From contig NZ_CP071848.1 in the NCBI RefSeq assembly GCF_023716565.1, positions 1,612,001 to 1,676,000 of the forward strand: a stretch of 64,000 nt of DNA, in the 5' to 3' direction. The DNA comes from Vibrio sp. SCSIO 43136. GTDB taxonomy: Bacteria; Pseudomonadota; Gammaproteobacteria; Enterobacterales; Vibrionaceae. Positions within the stretch are counted from its first letter, which is position 1. Each line of letters begins with the position of its first letter. Shown here one piece after another: positions 55,668 through 64,000 of the stretch. Under the pieces are notes generated by a model that was not told the DNA's origin, searched no databases, and was given only the letters and a program-made list of their open reading frames with translations. A program made the translations under genes and the position numbers.

Positions 55668-56765
55668 CTAGGCTTGAATGCACACAACTCGATTCCTGCC
55701 TTCAAGCTTTGCTTGATAGACACTTCGATCAGCGGTTTTAATTAAGGATTCATAATTGAGATGGGCGGTGGTTCGATAAGCAACGCCAACACTGATACTT
55801 CCCTGCCACGGCTCCCCTCCTGTCTCAACTCGTAGAGCTTTAACTTTGTCCAAGGTTTTTTGAGCGATAATCATGCCACCAGCTAGACTAGTTTCCGGGC
55901 AAAGCACCAAAAACTCATCCCCACCTAATCGGCAAACAATATCGTCATTTCGAAACGAATCTCTAAGCGTTAACGCCAATTGTTTGAGTACAGCGTCACC
56001 AGCGTCGTGCCCATAAGTATCATTGATCGTTTTGAAGTGGTCTGCGTCAATCATGATGCAGACGAGTGGCATCTCAGTTTCCCAGTACTGCCTTAAAGTG
56101 CGGATTGCTCGCCTGCGATTAGGTAGTTTAGTAAGAGAGTCTGTGAAAGAAAGCTCTTCGAGCTGACGGTTTGCATCTGATAGTTCTTTAGTTCGGCTAG
56201 CGACTTTCTCTTCCAGTGAACGATTTAACGTCACTAGCAATTTGTTACGTGCCGAGACTTGCTCAAACAAGCCGTTGAGCGCATTAAGTAGCGGCTCTGT
56301 GGAACTGTCTCTTTTTCTCTCATTGGCCTCATACGCCTGAGTTGGTGACATTCCTTTTTTTATCGCCTCGATTTGTCGTGCCATATTTTGATCTGAGCCG
56401 AGTATGTGGTACGCCAGCCAATGGATCAAAAAGTCGAGCAACTGCTCCGATGCTTTGCCATCTTCTAGATCAATCAAGCTTCGCATTGAAGAAATATCTG
56501 AAATAAAGTTTCGGTGGAGTTTTTGGTGAGGTTCGATATGTCTTTGATCGATGTTATAAAGCGCCATTAACGCTTCTTCTTCTTTAAAGTGAAACACCGC
56601 ATAATCGGCCAGTTCCGACAAGGCAACGTGAACATCCTCAGGACTCAGCGAGTTTTCCGCAATGAGCTGTCCATATCGGTTGATAAATCCGACCAGATAC
56701 TGATGCTGTTCATCAACATCGTCTAGACCTGTTATGTAGTTTGCATCCCAGATGAATGATTTCAT
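55668..56765 (-). CDS. bacteriohemerythrin-GGDEF diguanylate cyclase
   Basis: 365 aa. Residues 1-135 are a hemerythrin domain with the diiron ligands His21, His59-x3-Glu63, His80 and His84 plus later His/Asp (YHILGSD). A coiled-coil linker precedes a GGDEF domain with CRLGGDEFLVLCPE and RxxD inhibitory site (RNDD) five residues upstream. It should be a redox- or oxygen-responsive cyclase, as shown for the V. cholerae homologue VC1216 (Vc Bhr-DGC), which also neighbours pheST. It is soluble, with no membrane helix. Confidence 0.92.
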   Translation of the reverse strand: MKSFIWDANYITGLDDVDEQHQYLVGFINRYGQLIAENSLSPEDVHVALSELADYAVFHFKEEEALMALYNIDQRHIEPHQKLHRNFISDISSMRSLIDLEDGKASEQLLDFLIHWLAYHILGSDQNMARQIEAIKKGMSPTQAYEANERKRDSSTEPLLNALNGLFEQVSARNKLLVTLNRSLEEKVASRTKELSDANRQLEELSFTDSLTKLPNRRRAIRTLRQYWETEMPLVCIMIDADHFKTINDTYGHDAGDAVLKQLALTLRDSFRNDDIVCRLGGDEFLVLCPETSLAGGMIIAQKTLDKVKALRVETGGEPWQGSISVGVAYRTTAHLNYESLIKTADRSVYQAKLEGRNRVVCIQA

Positions 56766-56899
56766 TTAATTTCGTGTTCCGCCAAATGCTCATAAATAAA
56801 GTGGGTATGATTACATCGGCATTTATAACGTAAATATATGATTAAAACTGATGTATAGCTCAAATTGACCCAGTTCAAGCTAAAAATTTATTAAGACTT

Positions 56900-56991
56900 T
56901 CTGGCATATTAGCGTTTTGTAATCTATATATTAAAGGGTAGCTAGCTACAGTCTTACTCGCATAGAGCCTCCTTTTTGGGAGGCTTTTTTT
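56900..56991 (+). ncRNA. candidate small RNA ending in an orphan terminator
   Basis: A strong plus-strand terminator (GCCTCC-TTTTT-GGAGGC, then seven T residues, 56967-56991) has no plus-strand gene upstream of it. A promoter-like TTGACC (56865-56870) with TTATTA 17 nt downstream would start a transcript near 56900, about 90 nt long. It includes the self-complementary GTAGCTAGCTAC. A start within the region, or transcription from elsewhere, cannot be excluded. Confidence 0.45.
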
Positions 56992-57181
56992 GTTTTCGTC
57001 TTCATCCTCCCAAACTAATTTTTTGATGAAAATTATCTTCCAGCACAATCCAAGACACACCTCACATTTAGAGGGATGACTTCTCATCTCCCCCTCTACT
57101 CCTCATACAAATTAATCGTGGACGTAGAACCAGTTTAGTTGCGAGTGATATCTCGATCGGGGCAAAAAACAACCAATTATT

Positions 57182-57197
57182 CGTGAACAATTTCACT
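57182..57197. promoter_or_regulatory. CRP-like site upstream of pullulanase gene
   Basis: CGTGAACAATTTCACT fits TGTGA-N6-TCACA, with one mismatch at each outer end, about 145 nt before the pullulanase start. A MalT-like GGGATGA lies about 105 nt further upstream. Maltose/CRP control of pullulanases is established in Klebsiella; here it is inference. Confidence 0.5.
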
Positions 57198-57341
57198 CTC
57201 AGACAAAATTTAAAACTCGTAAAAAACTAAGTAGTGCGAGCTCACACTATGCTGGTCATCACCCGTATTAGCATCGTTTTTGACACTTTTCAGGTGACTA
57301 CAAGTCGCCGCTATATTAACTAAAACATGGAATTGTGAAAC

Positions 57342-60300
57342 GTGGACAAAAAAACTTTCAAACTAAGCATGTTAGCCAAGGCAATGGTGCCTGTACTGAC
57401 TGTTGCAATGCTATCAGGGTGCGGTTCTAGTGATGACGACACTTCAGTCGACCCCGTAAACAAACTTGTCGATGGACTTTATCAAGCTAAAGACAATGAA
57501 GTCGTAATCTACTATAAACGCGACAGTGATGTGTCGACTCAAGCTGACTTAGGTGAGTACAACGGCTGGGGCTTGCACCTTTGGAATGGTGAAGGTTGTA
57601 CTAGCCTTGATTTAGAAGCGATGAACATCGGAAGCTCAGGTACAGATTGGAATTCACCTCGTTTAGCAGACGGCGTCAGTGACGTTTATGGCGCTTACTA
57701 CGTATTAACATTCGACCCAGACGCATCAGATCCGCATAAATGTATCAACTACATCCTTCACAAAGGCGACGAAAAAGCGTTTGGTAGTGCTAACCATAAA
57801 GTGAGCCTAACTCAACTAGGCGATTCAAAAGGGGTATTTGGATTCCACGGTAGTAGTGAGACATTCTACAAACCAATCGCAGAGCGCCCTGTTGCCATTG
57901 ATGGCCAAAAAGCGCACTGGTTAGATGCTGAAACCATCGTATGGGAAGCCGCCGCATCTGCGTCTGTCGACAAGATCGTCCTTATTCATGACAAACAAGC
58001 GGGCATCAAGCTAGATGAAGAAACGAAAACTATCAGCGGCGGTGAGACAATAGACCTCAGCACAGGCACCTTCTCTGACGAACTTAAATCTCGTTACCCA
58101 CACCTTGCTGGGCTGTCTGGTATTAGTGTAGATCTCACTCAAGAACAACTTCGAGATGTACTTAAATCGCAACTAGTGATGGCTGCGTACAAAGAAAATG
58201 GTGACCTGTTTGCAGCAACAGAAATTCAGAAACCAGGTGTTCTCGATGCGGTCTTCGTAGAAGAAGGCAAAGCAATCGACGAAGAGCTTGGTGCGGTTGT
58301 CCAAGGTAATGATGCGACCTTCAAAGTTTGGGCACCTACTGCTCAAAGTGTAAAACTAGTTATTTTTGACGCAGATAAGAAAGAAGTTTCTCGTACAGAA
58401 ATGACTGAATCTGTAACAACTGGGGTTTGGTCTTTAGATGCGTCTGGCGTATTAAACCAATTCTACCTGTATGAAGTAACGGTTTATCACCCAACTACTG
58501 GCAAAGTTGAAACTTACGAAGTTACCGACCCATACTCTCTTAGCCTTTCTGCTAACTCTCAATACTCACAAGTAGTTGACCTAGCGACCGATACCTCTCT
58601 AATGCCAACAGATTGGGATCAATACCAAAGACCAGAAACTAAGAAAGATGAAGATCATGTATTATATGAATCCCATCTACGCGACTTTAGTTTCAGCGAC
58701 AAGTTGGGCAGCGCAGAACTTAACGGTAAGTACCTAGCACTAACTGAAGAAGAGCGCGAATCGGTCAAACACCTTAAAGAACTTCAAGAAGCTGGCCTAA
58801 GCACGCTGCATATTCTCCCTGCATTTGACATAGCGACCGTTGATGAAACTAAGTCGGTAGATATCAACGACACTGTCGCCGATCTTTGTGCGCTGAAATC
58901 TGATGCTGCGGTATGTAGCAGCGAAGATGGCAGCAAAGTTATTGAAGATGTCCTTGAAAGCTACGATGCGTCAACTGGTGATGCACAGGCCCTGATGAAC
59001 GACCTACGTATGCTAGATAGCTTCAACTGGGGTTACGATCCATACCACTACACGGTGCCAGAAGGCAGCTATGCGACAGATGCTGAAGGTTCTAAGCGTA
59101 TCCTTGAGTTCCGCCAAATGGTCAAAGCAACCCATGATATGGGGCTTAAGTTGGTAATGGATGTTGTATACAACCACACCAACGCATCAGGCGTAAACGA
59201 AAAGTCCGTCTTAGATAAGATTGTTCCTGGATACTACCACCGTCTAAACGCCAATACAGGTGGTGTTGAAAACTCAACGTGCTGTGACAACACAGCAACT
59301 GAAAACAAGATGATGGGTAAACTAATGGTTGACTCATTGAAGGTTTGGGCGAAGGAGTACAAAGTTGACGGCTTCCGCTTTGACTTAATGGGACATCAGC
59401 CTAAAGACCTTATGGTTGAAGCACTTGCAGAAGTACGCAAGATCGATGAAGACACCCTATTCTATGGCGAAGGTTGGGATTTTGGTGAGGTTTCCAATAA
59501 CGCTCGCTTCACTCAATCCACCCAAATCAACATGGCTGGTACTGAAATCGGCACATTCTCTGACCGCCTACGTGACGCAGTTCGTGGTGGTAGCCCGTTT
59601 GATGGTGGTGAAACCATTCGCAAGAACCAAGGTTTTGGTAACGCAGCATTCATCAATGAACTTGTTACTGAAGATAGCGATCGCACGACTGCAATGCTTC
59701 ACAACCAAGATTTGGTTCGTCTAGGGATGGCGGGTAACCTTGCTGATTACGTGATGTTAGACTCTCAAGGCAATACTAAGCTAGGTAAGAACGTTGATTA
59801 TAACGGAGCTCCAGCGGGTTATACTAAACACCCTTCTGAGAACATTTCTTATGTATCTAAGCACGATAACCAAACGCTATGGGATAACAATGCGTATAAG
59901 ATTGCGGAAGGTACTTCTTCAGCAAACCGAGCTCGCATGCAAACAGTATCTCTTTCAACAGTGATGCTGGGCCAGGGTATTCCGTTTATCCACATGGGCT
60001 CTGAACTTCTACGTTCTAAGTCAATGCAACGTGACTCATACGATTCAGGTGATTGGTTCAACCGAGTAATGTTTGATGGCTCAGACAACAACTGGAACGT
60101 TGGCTTACCTCGTGAAGACAAAGACGGTTCTAACTGGGAACTAATCAAGAAAATCATCGCTGATAGCTCGGCAATGCCAAGCGAAAGTGATATTGCACTG
60201 ACAAAAGCTCAATTCCTAGATCTAATGAAGATCCGCAGTGATTCTGAACTGTTCCGTCTTGACACCGCAGAAGAAGTCATGAACCGCGTTGATTTCCGTA

Positions 60301-61307
60301 ATGTAGGTAAAGGTCAGACCGAAGGTCTTATCGTAATGACAATTGATGATGGCACGTCAGCAGGAAAAGACTTAGATACCAAGTACGATGCTATCACTGT
60401 AGTGATTAACTCTACTGCGACCACACAAGACTTTGAAGTGACCGGAGCAACAGGTTTTGAACTGCATGAAGTTCAAAAAGCTTCTGAAGACACCACGGTT
60501 CAAGAAGCCACGTTCAGTGAAGGGACCTTCTCTGTTCCGGCTCTAACAACTGCTGTGTTTGTTCAGCCTCAGAACGGATCTCAAGGTATTGGTTTAGCTG
60601 TTGATAAGTCGAACAAAGATGTTTCAAGCATCCCTCCTTACGGCGACACCACTGTATTTGTCAAAGGACAAATGAATGGATGGGCGGACAACGATGCTTG
60701 GGCAACAAAGTTCATTGGAAACGGTATTTACTCGCTAACAGCTTTCTTAGAAGCTGGTGACTACGAGTTCAAATTCCACGGTGGTGAATGGTTAGGCTGT
60801 CAAAACTCAACTCAAGCAAAAGATTCGCTTGATTTAGGTACTGGCGACAACTGTAAGTTGAGTGTTGCAGAAGCAGGTAATTTCAATTTCACCTTAAATG
60901 CATCTCACGCCCAGTCAGGTGAAGGCAAAGCTGAATTATCAGTCGTTACTGCACCAGATGTTGCACCTTTCGGCGACTATGACCTATATCTGCGCGGCAC
61001 TATTACAGACGCAAGCTGGGGAGCTATTGAGTCGGCTAAGTTCTCGTACGCTGGTAATAACGTATATGAACTAACCGTAGATCTTAAAGCTGGAACACAT
61101 CAGATGAAGATCGCCGATGATAACTGGGGTGATGACACAAACTTCGGTGGTGATACTGCTATCACAAGTCTAGGTGGTGACTATAAAATGACCGTGGGTG
61201 GTGGTAGTAAAGACATCGCTATCACTCTACCTCAAGATGGTAGCTATTCATTTAGCCTCAATGCCAAAGACAAGAGTGCTCCAGTACTAACTGTGACACA
61301 AAATTAA
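57342..61307 (+). CDS. pulA: pullulanase, secreted lipoprotein (GH13)
   Basis: 1321 aa from a GTG. The signal peptide ends in lipobox LSGC (acylated Cys at residue 27). An N-terminal starch-binding region (residues about 45-180) and N2-type beta-domains precede the GH13 barrel. The pullulanase signature is NWGYDPYHYTVPEGSYA. Catalytic residues are Asp681 (VDGFRFDLMGH), Glu710 (FYGEGWDFGE) and Asp842 (SKHDNQ). Two tandem C-terminal beta-sandwich modules begin near residues 1098 (YGDTTVFVKGQMNGW) and 1208 (FGDYDLYLRGTI) and are probably glycan-binding. It debranches alpha-1,6 links in pullulan or glycogen outside the cell. A terminator follows. Confidence 0.93.
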   Translation: MDKKTFKLSMLAKAMVPVLTVAMLSGCGSSDDDTSVDPVNKLVDGLYQAKDNEVVIYYKRDSDVSTQADLGEYNGWGLHLWNGEGCTSLDLEAMNIGSSGTDWNSPRLADGVSDVYGAYYVLTFDPDASDPHKCINYILHKGDEKAFGSANHKVSLTQLGDSKGVFGFHGSSETFYKPIAERPVAIDGQKAHWLDAETIVWEAAASASVDKIVLIHDKQAGIKLDEETKTISGGETIDLSTGTFSDELKSRYPHLAGLSGISVDLTQEQLRDVLKSQLVMAAYKENGDLFAATEIQKPGVLDAVFVEEGKAIDEELGAVVQGNDATFKVWAPTAQSVKLVIFDADKKEVSRTEMTESVTTGVWSLDASGVLNQFYLYEVTVYHPTTGKVETYEVTDPYSLSLSANSQYSQVVDLATDTSLMPTDWDQYQRPETKKDEDHVLYESHLRDFSFSDKLGSAELNGKYLALTEEERESVKHLKELQEAGLSTLHILPAFDIATVDETKSVDINDTVADLCALKSDAAVCSSEDGSKVIEDVLESYDASTGDAQALMNDLRMLDSFNWGYDPYHYTVPEGSYATDAEGSKRILEFRQMVKATHDMGLKLVMDVVYNHTNASGVNEKSVLDKIVPGYYHRLNANTGGVENSTCCDNTATENKMMGKLMVDSLKVWAKEYKVDGFRFDLMGHQPKDLMVEALAEVRKIDEDTLFYGEGWDFGEVSNNARFTQSTQINMAGTEIGTFSDRLRDAVRGGSPFDGGETIRKNQGFGNAAFINELVTEDSDRTTAMLHNQDLVRLGMAGNLADYVMLDSQGNTKLGKNVDYNGAPAGYTKHPSENISYVSKHDNQTLWDNNAYKIAEGTSSANRARMQTVSLSTVMLGQGIPFIHMGSELLRSKSMQRDSYDSGDWFNRVMFDGSDNNWNVGLPREDKDGSNWELIKKIIADSSAMPSESDIALTKAQFLDLMKIRSDSELFRLDTAEEVMNRVDFRNVGKGQTEGLIVMTIDDGTSAGKDLDTKYDAITVVINSTATTQDFEVTGATGFELHEVQKASEDTTVQEATFSEGTFSVPALTTAVFVQPQNGSQGIGLAVDKSNKDVSSIPPYGDTTVFVKGQMNGWADNDAWATKFIGNGIYSLTAFLEAGDYEFKFHGGEWLGCQNSTQAKDSLDLGTGDNCKLSVAEAGNFNFTLNASHAQSGEGKAELSVVTAPDVAPFGDYDLYLRGTITDASWGAIESAKFSYAGNNVYELTVDLKAGTHQMKIADDNWGDDTNFGGDTAITSLGGDYKMTVGGGSKDIAITLPQDGSYSFSLNAKDKSAPVLTVTQN

Positions 61308-61325
61308 GAGTTAGAGTTCTTAATC

Positions 61326-61356
61326 AAAAGGAGAAGCATCGTGCTTCTCCTTTTTT
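61326..61356 (+). terminator. rho-independent terminator of pulA
   Basis: AAGGAGAAGCA pairs with TGCTTCTCCTT around TCG, followed by T residues. Confidence 0.9.
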
Positions 61357-61402
61357 ATTCATCGTTTCATCCCTGGTCAGGTAACGAGTATCAATATTAA
61401 AT

Positions 61403-61427
61403 AAAAAAGGCAGCTTGCGCTGCCTTT
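61403..61427 (-). terminator. rho-independent terminator of phaC
   Basis: In the minus-strand transcript AAAGGCAGC pairs with GCTGCCTTT, followed by a U-run, 20 nt beyond the phaC stop. Confidence 0.88.
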
Positions 61428-61446
61428 CAATACATATATACAGTAC

Positions 61447-63222
61447 CTACTCAACATCAACAGGTAAGGTCTGCTTAACATAACTCCCCGGCGCAGTATC
61501 AAGCACTGGGTGTTGCTCAGAGCCAGCACTATAAGCAGGAACTTGCTCATCTGGGATAAATTGCTGTAGCCAATTATCCCAATGTCCCCACCAAGAGCCT
61601 TCATTATGTTTTGCACTTTCTAGCCACGAATCTGCACTGCCATCGAGCTTATCATTCACCCAAAAACCGTATTTGTTTTTTGACGGATGATTAACGATAC
61701 CGGCAATGTGTCCAGAGCCACCAAGCACGAAGGTTTTCTTACCGCCAACAGCCTGCGCACCACGATAGGTGCCTTGCCATAGAGCAATATGATCTTCTTT
61801 AGTCGAGATGAAGTAAGTGGGTACATTGATCTTATTCAGATCAATCCATACACCACCAATTTTTACGCCTTTGTCCTGAACCAACTTATTGTTGAGATAC
61901 AACTCTCGCAGCATAAAGTTAATGCAAGATGCACTGACGTTGGTACTATCGCTGTTCCAGTACAATAGGTCAAAATCGACCGGACTTTTACCTTTCAAGT
62001 AGTTATCTATGTAGTAGTTCCAGTACAGGCTGTTTTCACGCAGCAAACTGAACGTAACACTCATAGAACGACCATCAAGATACCCTAACGCTTTGGTTTG
62101 TGCTTCCATCGCATCTATCAAAGAATCGTTGATATAGACGCCAACCTCTCCCGGCTGAGAGAAATCAAGCAATGTCGTGAAGAGTGTTGCAGACTTGATG
62201 CGCTTTTTCATCCGCTTGGCAGCGTAGTAAGCAACCGTACTCGCCAGTACTGTGCCACCTATGCAATAGCCTGCAGCGTTGATCTGCTCTTGACCGGTGA
62301 TTTCTTCGATGGCAGAAACGGCCTTGACCACACCTTCAGTAACATAGTCACCAAACTCAACGGCAGCTTGTTCTTTGCCTGGATTACGCCATGAAATCAA
62401 AAATACAGGGTGACCTTGTTCAAGTAACCAACGAACCATAGAGTTCTTAGGTGACAGATCAAGAATGTAGTATTTATTGATGAAAGGCGGAACGATTAGC
62501 AATGGCGTTGCATGTACTTGCTCGGTTAATGGCTTGTACTGAATAAGCTCAAACAGCTCATTCTTAAACACCACGTCACCTTCGGTCGTCGCAACGTTCT
62601 GACCAAGTTGGAAGTTTTCCGAGTTCGTCATGCGAATTTTGACGATATCGGCACTGCTCTCGACGTCTTCCTTAAACTGCTCTAAACCCGCAACCAAGTT
62701 TTCCCCATTTTGCTCCATGGTTAATTTTAGTAACTCTGGGTTGGTGGCAATATAATTGGAAGGTGAGAGAGCATTGATGGTCTGTCGAGAGAAGAAGGCT
62801 AAGCGCTCTTTACTCTTTTCATCCAGACCTTCGATCGAGTTGATAGTATCTAAATAGGTTTTACTAAACAGCAAATAGGATTGCTTAATAAAACTATACA
62901 TTGCCTCGGATTGCCAAGACTCATCAGCAAAACGCTTATCCCCTTTTTCAGCATCTATCACATTCTCGGCACTACCGTTTAATGCGACATTTTGCCAAAT
63001 TTGCATCTGCTGTTCCCACCACTGGACTTGCATGTTAAGCATAGACATCGGCTGATTCGCCGCATGCTCAAACATCTGCTTTGTGTCTTCTACATTAAGT
63101 TCTTGCAGTGCTTTATGGAGAGGGGAAGCCATGGCTACCTTATTTTCTTCAAGGCTGTTTAACCATTGCATGTTAGATTCTTGAAGCTTGACAAGGTAGT
63201 CCGAGAAGAAGTTTTGAAACAT
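61447..63222 (-). CDS. phaC: class I polyhydroxyalkanoate synthase
   Basis: 591 aa. The lipase-box-like active site AGYCIGGTVLA carries catalytic Cys320. The catalytic Asp lies in ISTKEDHIALWQG and the His in LGGSGHIAGIVN. It polymerises hydroxyacyl-CoA into PHA storage granules. It is the last visible gene of a phaA-phaP-phaC cluster in transcription order, separated from phaP by an attenuator-like hairpin. Confidence 0.95.
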   Translation of the reverse strand: MFQNFFSDYLVKLQESNMQWLNSLEENKVAMASPLHKALQELNVEDTKQMFEHAANQPMSMLNMQVQWWEQQMQIWQNVALNGSAENVIDAEKGDKRFADESWQSEAMYSFIKQSYLLFSKTYLDTINSIEGLDEKSKERLAFFSRQTINALSPSNYIATNPELLKLTMEQNGENLVAGLEQFKEDVESSADIVKIRMTNSENFQLGQNVATTEGDVVFKNELFELIQYKPLTEQVHATPLLIVPPFINKYYILDLSPKNSMVRWLLEQGHPVFLISWRNPGKEQAAVEFGDYVTEGVVKAVSAIEEITGQEQINAAGYCIGGTVLASTVAYYAAKRMKKRIKSATLFTTLLDFSQPGEVGVYINDSLIDAMEAQTKALGYLDGRSMSVTFSLLRENSLYWNYYIDNYLKGKSPVDFDLLYWNSDSTNVSASCINFMLRELYLNNKLVQDKGVKIGGVWIDLNKINVPTYFISTKEDHIALWQGTYRGAQAVGGKKTFVLGGSGHIAGIVNHPSKNKYGFWVNDKLDGSADSWLESAKHNEGSWWGHWDNWLQQFIPDEQVPAYSAGSEQHPVLDTAPGSYVKQTLPVDVE

Positions 63223-63241
63223 AGTATTTCTCCTTCAATCG

Positions 63242-63270
63242 GAAAAACGCCGCCTTTTTCAAGGCGGCGT
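63242..63270 (-). terminator. terminator/attenuator between phaP and phaC
   Basis: On the minus strand ACGCCGCCTT and AAGGCGGCGT form a 10-bp stem followed by TTTTT. Partial read-through would give more phasin than synthase, a common ratio in PHA operons. Confidence 0.75.
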
Positions 63271-63285
63271 AATTTCACCGGTTGG

Positions 63286-63633
63286 TTAAGCCACTGTAGT
63301 CGCTTTCACGTTTTCAGTCGCAAGTTGCTCCAAGTCTTCTTTAAACTCTTTCGCAGCTGCTTGTAGCTTATTGCTGTCGTCAAGCATTTGCTGTGAAAGC
63401 TTCGCCAACGCATCAAGTTGTTGGCTATTAAATGAAGTTAGTGATGTAACATCTTTCACTTCACTTGCCGCTTTCATTTGAGTCAAACCTAGTTCGCTGT
63501 AGGATTTCACTGCATTCACTTGAAGCTCAGTAAGAATCTCAACATTCTTAGCGACTAGCTTGTTGTACTTCACGTACGGTGCAAATGTCTTTTCAGTTTG
63601 ATCAGTAAATGTTTTGAAAAAATCCGTGTACAT
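63286..63633 (-). CDS. phaP: phasin
   Basis: 115 aa from the ATG at 63633 (AGGAGAAATAATT just upstream). A helical amphipathic protein of the phasin family (MYTDFFKTFTDQ, KLVAKNVEILTELQVNAVKSY, LDALAKLSQQMLDDSNKL). Phasins coat PHA granules and set their size and number. It lies between phaA and phaC. Confidence 0.9.
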   Translation of the reverse strand: MYTDFFKTFTDQTEKTFAPYVKYNKLVAKNVEILTELQVNAVKSYSELGLTQMKAASEVKDVTSLTSFNSQQLDALAKLSQQMLDDSNKLQAAAKEFKEDLEQLATENVKATTVA

Positions 63634-63674
63634 AATTATTTCTCCTAGATTAAAAAAATTAGTCGCTGTTAAAT

Positions 63675-64000
63675 TTACGCAATAGCTTTCACTACAATCG
63701 CCGTGCCCATACCGCCACCGACACACAACGATGCAACACCATAGCCTGAAGAACGCTTATGCATCTCATGGATCAGGCTCACTAAAATACGGTTACCAGA
63801 AGCCCCAAGAGGATGACCAAGCGCAATGGCACCACCATTCACATTGGCTTTGTCTGCAATTGACTCTGGAGCAACATTAAACTCTTGCGCTAACAGGCGA
63901 ATCACACCGAGCGCTTGCGCTGCAAAGGCTTCATTAAGTTCAAATAAATCAACATCGCTCAGATTTAAGTCAGCTTTCTGCAGTGCTTTGGCAACTGCTT
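63675..64000 (-). CDS. phaA: acetyl-CoA acetyltransferase (thiolase), C-terminal part only
   Basis: The last 108 codons are visible; the start lies beyond the right edge. The catalytic thiolase motifs [20 protein letters not shown] (active His) and CVGGGMGTA (active Cys) are intact. It condenses two acetyl-CoA for PHA monomer supply. Its position beside phaP and phaC supports the PhaA assignment. Confidence 0.92.
   Translation of the reverse strand, partial: AVAKALQKADLNLSDVDLFELNEAFAAQALGVIRLLAQEFNVAPESIADKANVNGGAIALGHPLGASGNRILVSLIHEMHKRSSGYGVASLCVGGGMGTAIVVKAIA

Larger units (their letters stand above)
56766..57341. other. 576-nt intergenic region with small RNA candidate and pullulanase promoter
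   Basis: It contains the plus-strand small RNA candidate (56900-56991), a MalT-like core GGGATGA (57073-57079) and a CRP-like site (57182-57197). No convincing ORF is present. Confidence 0.5.

Noticed and set aside
55466..55723. ORF of 85 codons before pheS as a PheM-like leader peptide
   Set aside because: It has scattered Phe codons but no run of them, overlaps the end of the hemerythrin-GGDEF gene and has no clear ribosome binding site at a short leader start.

Overview
The window reads as a chromosomal segment of a Vibrio species. The protein content is gammaproteobacterial throughout. Several gene groups are Vibrio-like: a vct-type catechol siderophore cluster (substrate-binding protein, two permeases, ATPase, AraC regulator, TonB receptor), a hemerythrin-GGDEF protein beside pheST, a pha gene cluster, and a DUF3612-type regulator divergent from the glyoxylate-shunt genes. 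I do not assign a species. I found no rRNA, tRNA, insertion sequence, integron cassette or CRISPR array.

Layout. 1-2.1 kb: a partial YgjP-like metallopeptidase, two small membrane proteins, and a 181-aa gene that is a stand-alone copy of an internal segment of malate synthase G. 2.1-9.1 kb: a K+ channel, a periplasmic binding protein coupled to a GGDEF-EAL sensor, rlmF, and a decayed two-component/HD-GYP locus. 9.2-13.9 kb: a LysR/MFS divergent pair, a DUF1415 protein, a GAF-GGDEF cyclase and a MazG-like protein. 14-19.7 kb: isocitrate lyase and malate synthase G, divergent from an XRE/DUF3612 regulator. 19.7-22.3 kb: a candidate sigma-54-dependent small RNA, two small membrane proteins and an N-terminally extended GAPDH. 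22.3-28.8 kb: btuCD, astE and a cobalamin salvage operon (flavin reductase-cobT-cobS-cobU-cobC). 29-35.5 kb: a basic 33-aa small ORF, an NAD(P)-binding protein, cystine symporter tcyP, a membrane GGDEF cyclase, sbcB and yohJK. 35.6-42.7 kb: the Fur-regulated siderophore uptake cluster. 42.8-46.4 kb: cdd, tusE, acylphosphatase, a chemoreceptor and ihfA. 46.8-51.9 kb: an ABC/LolA-like/outer-membrane operon lying between ihfA and pheST. 52-57 kb: pheST, a hemerythrin-GGDEF cyclase and a probable small RNA. 57.3-61.3 kb: a pullulanase lipoprotein. 61.4-64 kb: phaC, phaP and partial phaA.

How the genes work together. Carbon storage and acetate/fatty-acid use are prominent (glyoxylate shunt, pha genes), and so is c-di-GMP signalling: four intact GGDEF proteins plus one catalytically gutted HD-GYP protein. 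The most unusual signals are these. (1) The malate-synthase-like fragment gene carries upstream a near copy of the palindrome that sits at the DUF3612 regulator/glyoxylate operon promoter, which suggests one regulon. (2) A sigma-54 promoter on the minus strand is followed within about 75 nt by a strong intrinsic terminator. (3) A five-gene predicted envelope transport operon separates pheT from ihfA. (4) The HD-GYP and Hpt genes look like what remains after deletion within a hybrid-kinase/HD-GYP pair.

Where two start codons were possible, I chose the one with a better-placed ribosome binding site and say so in the entry.
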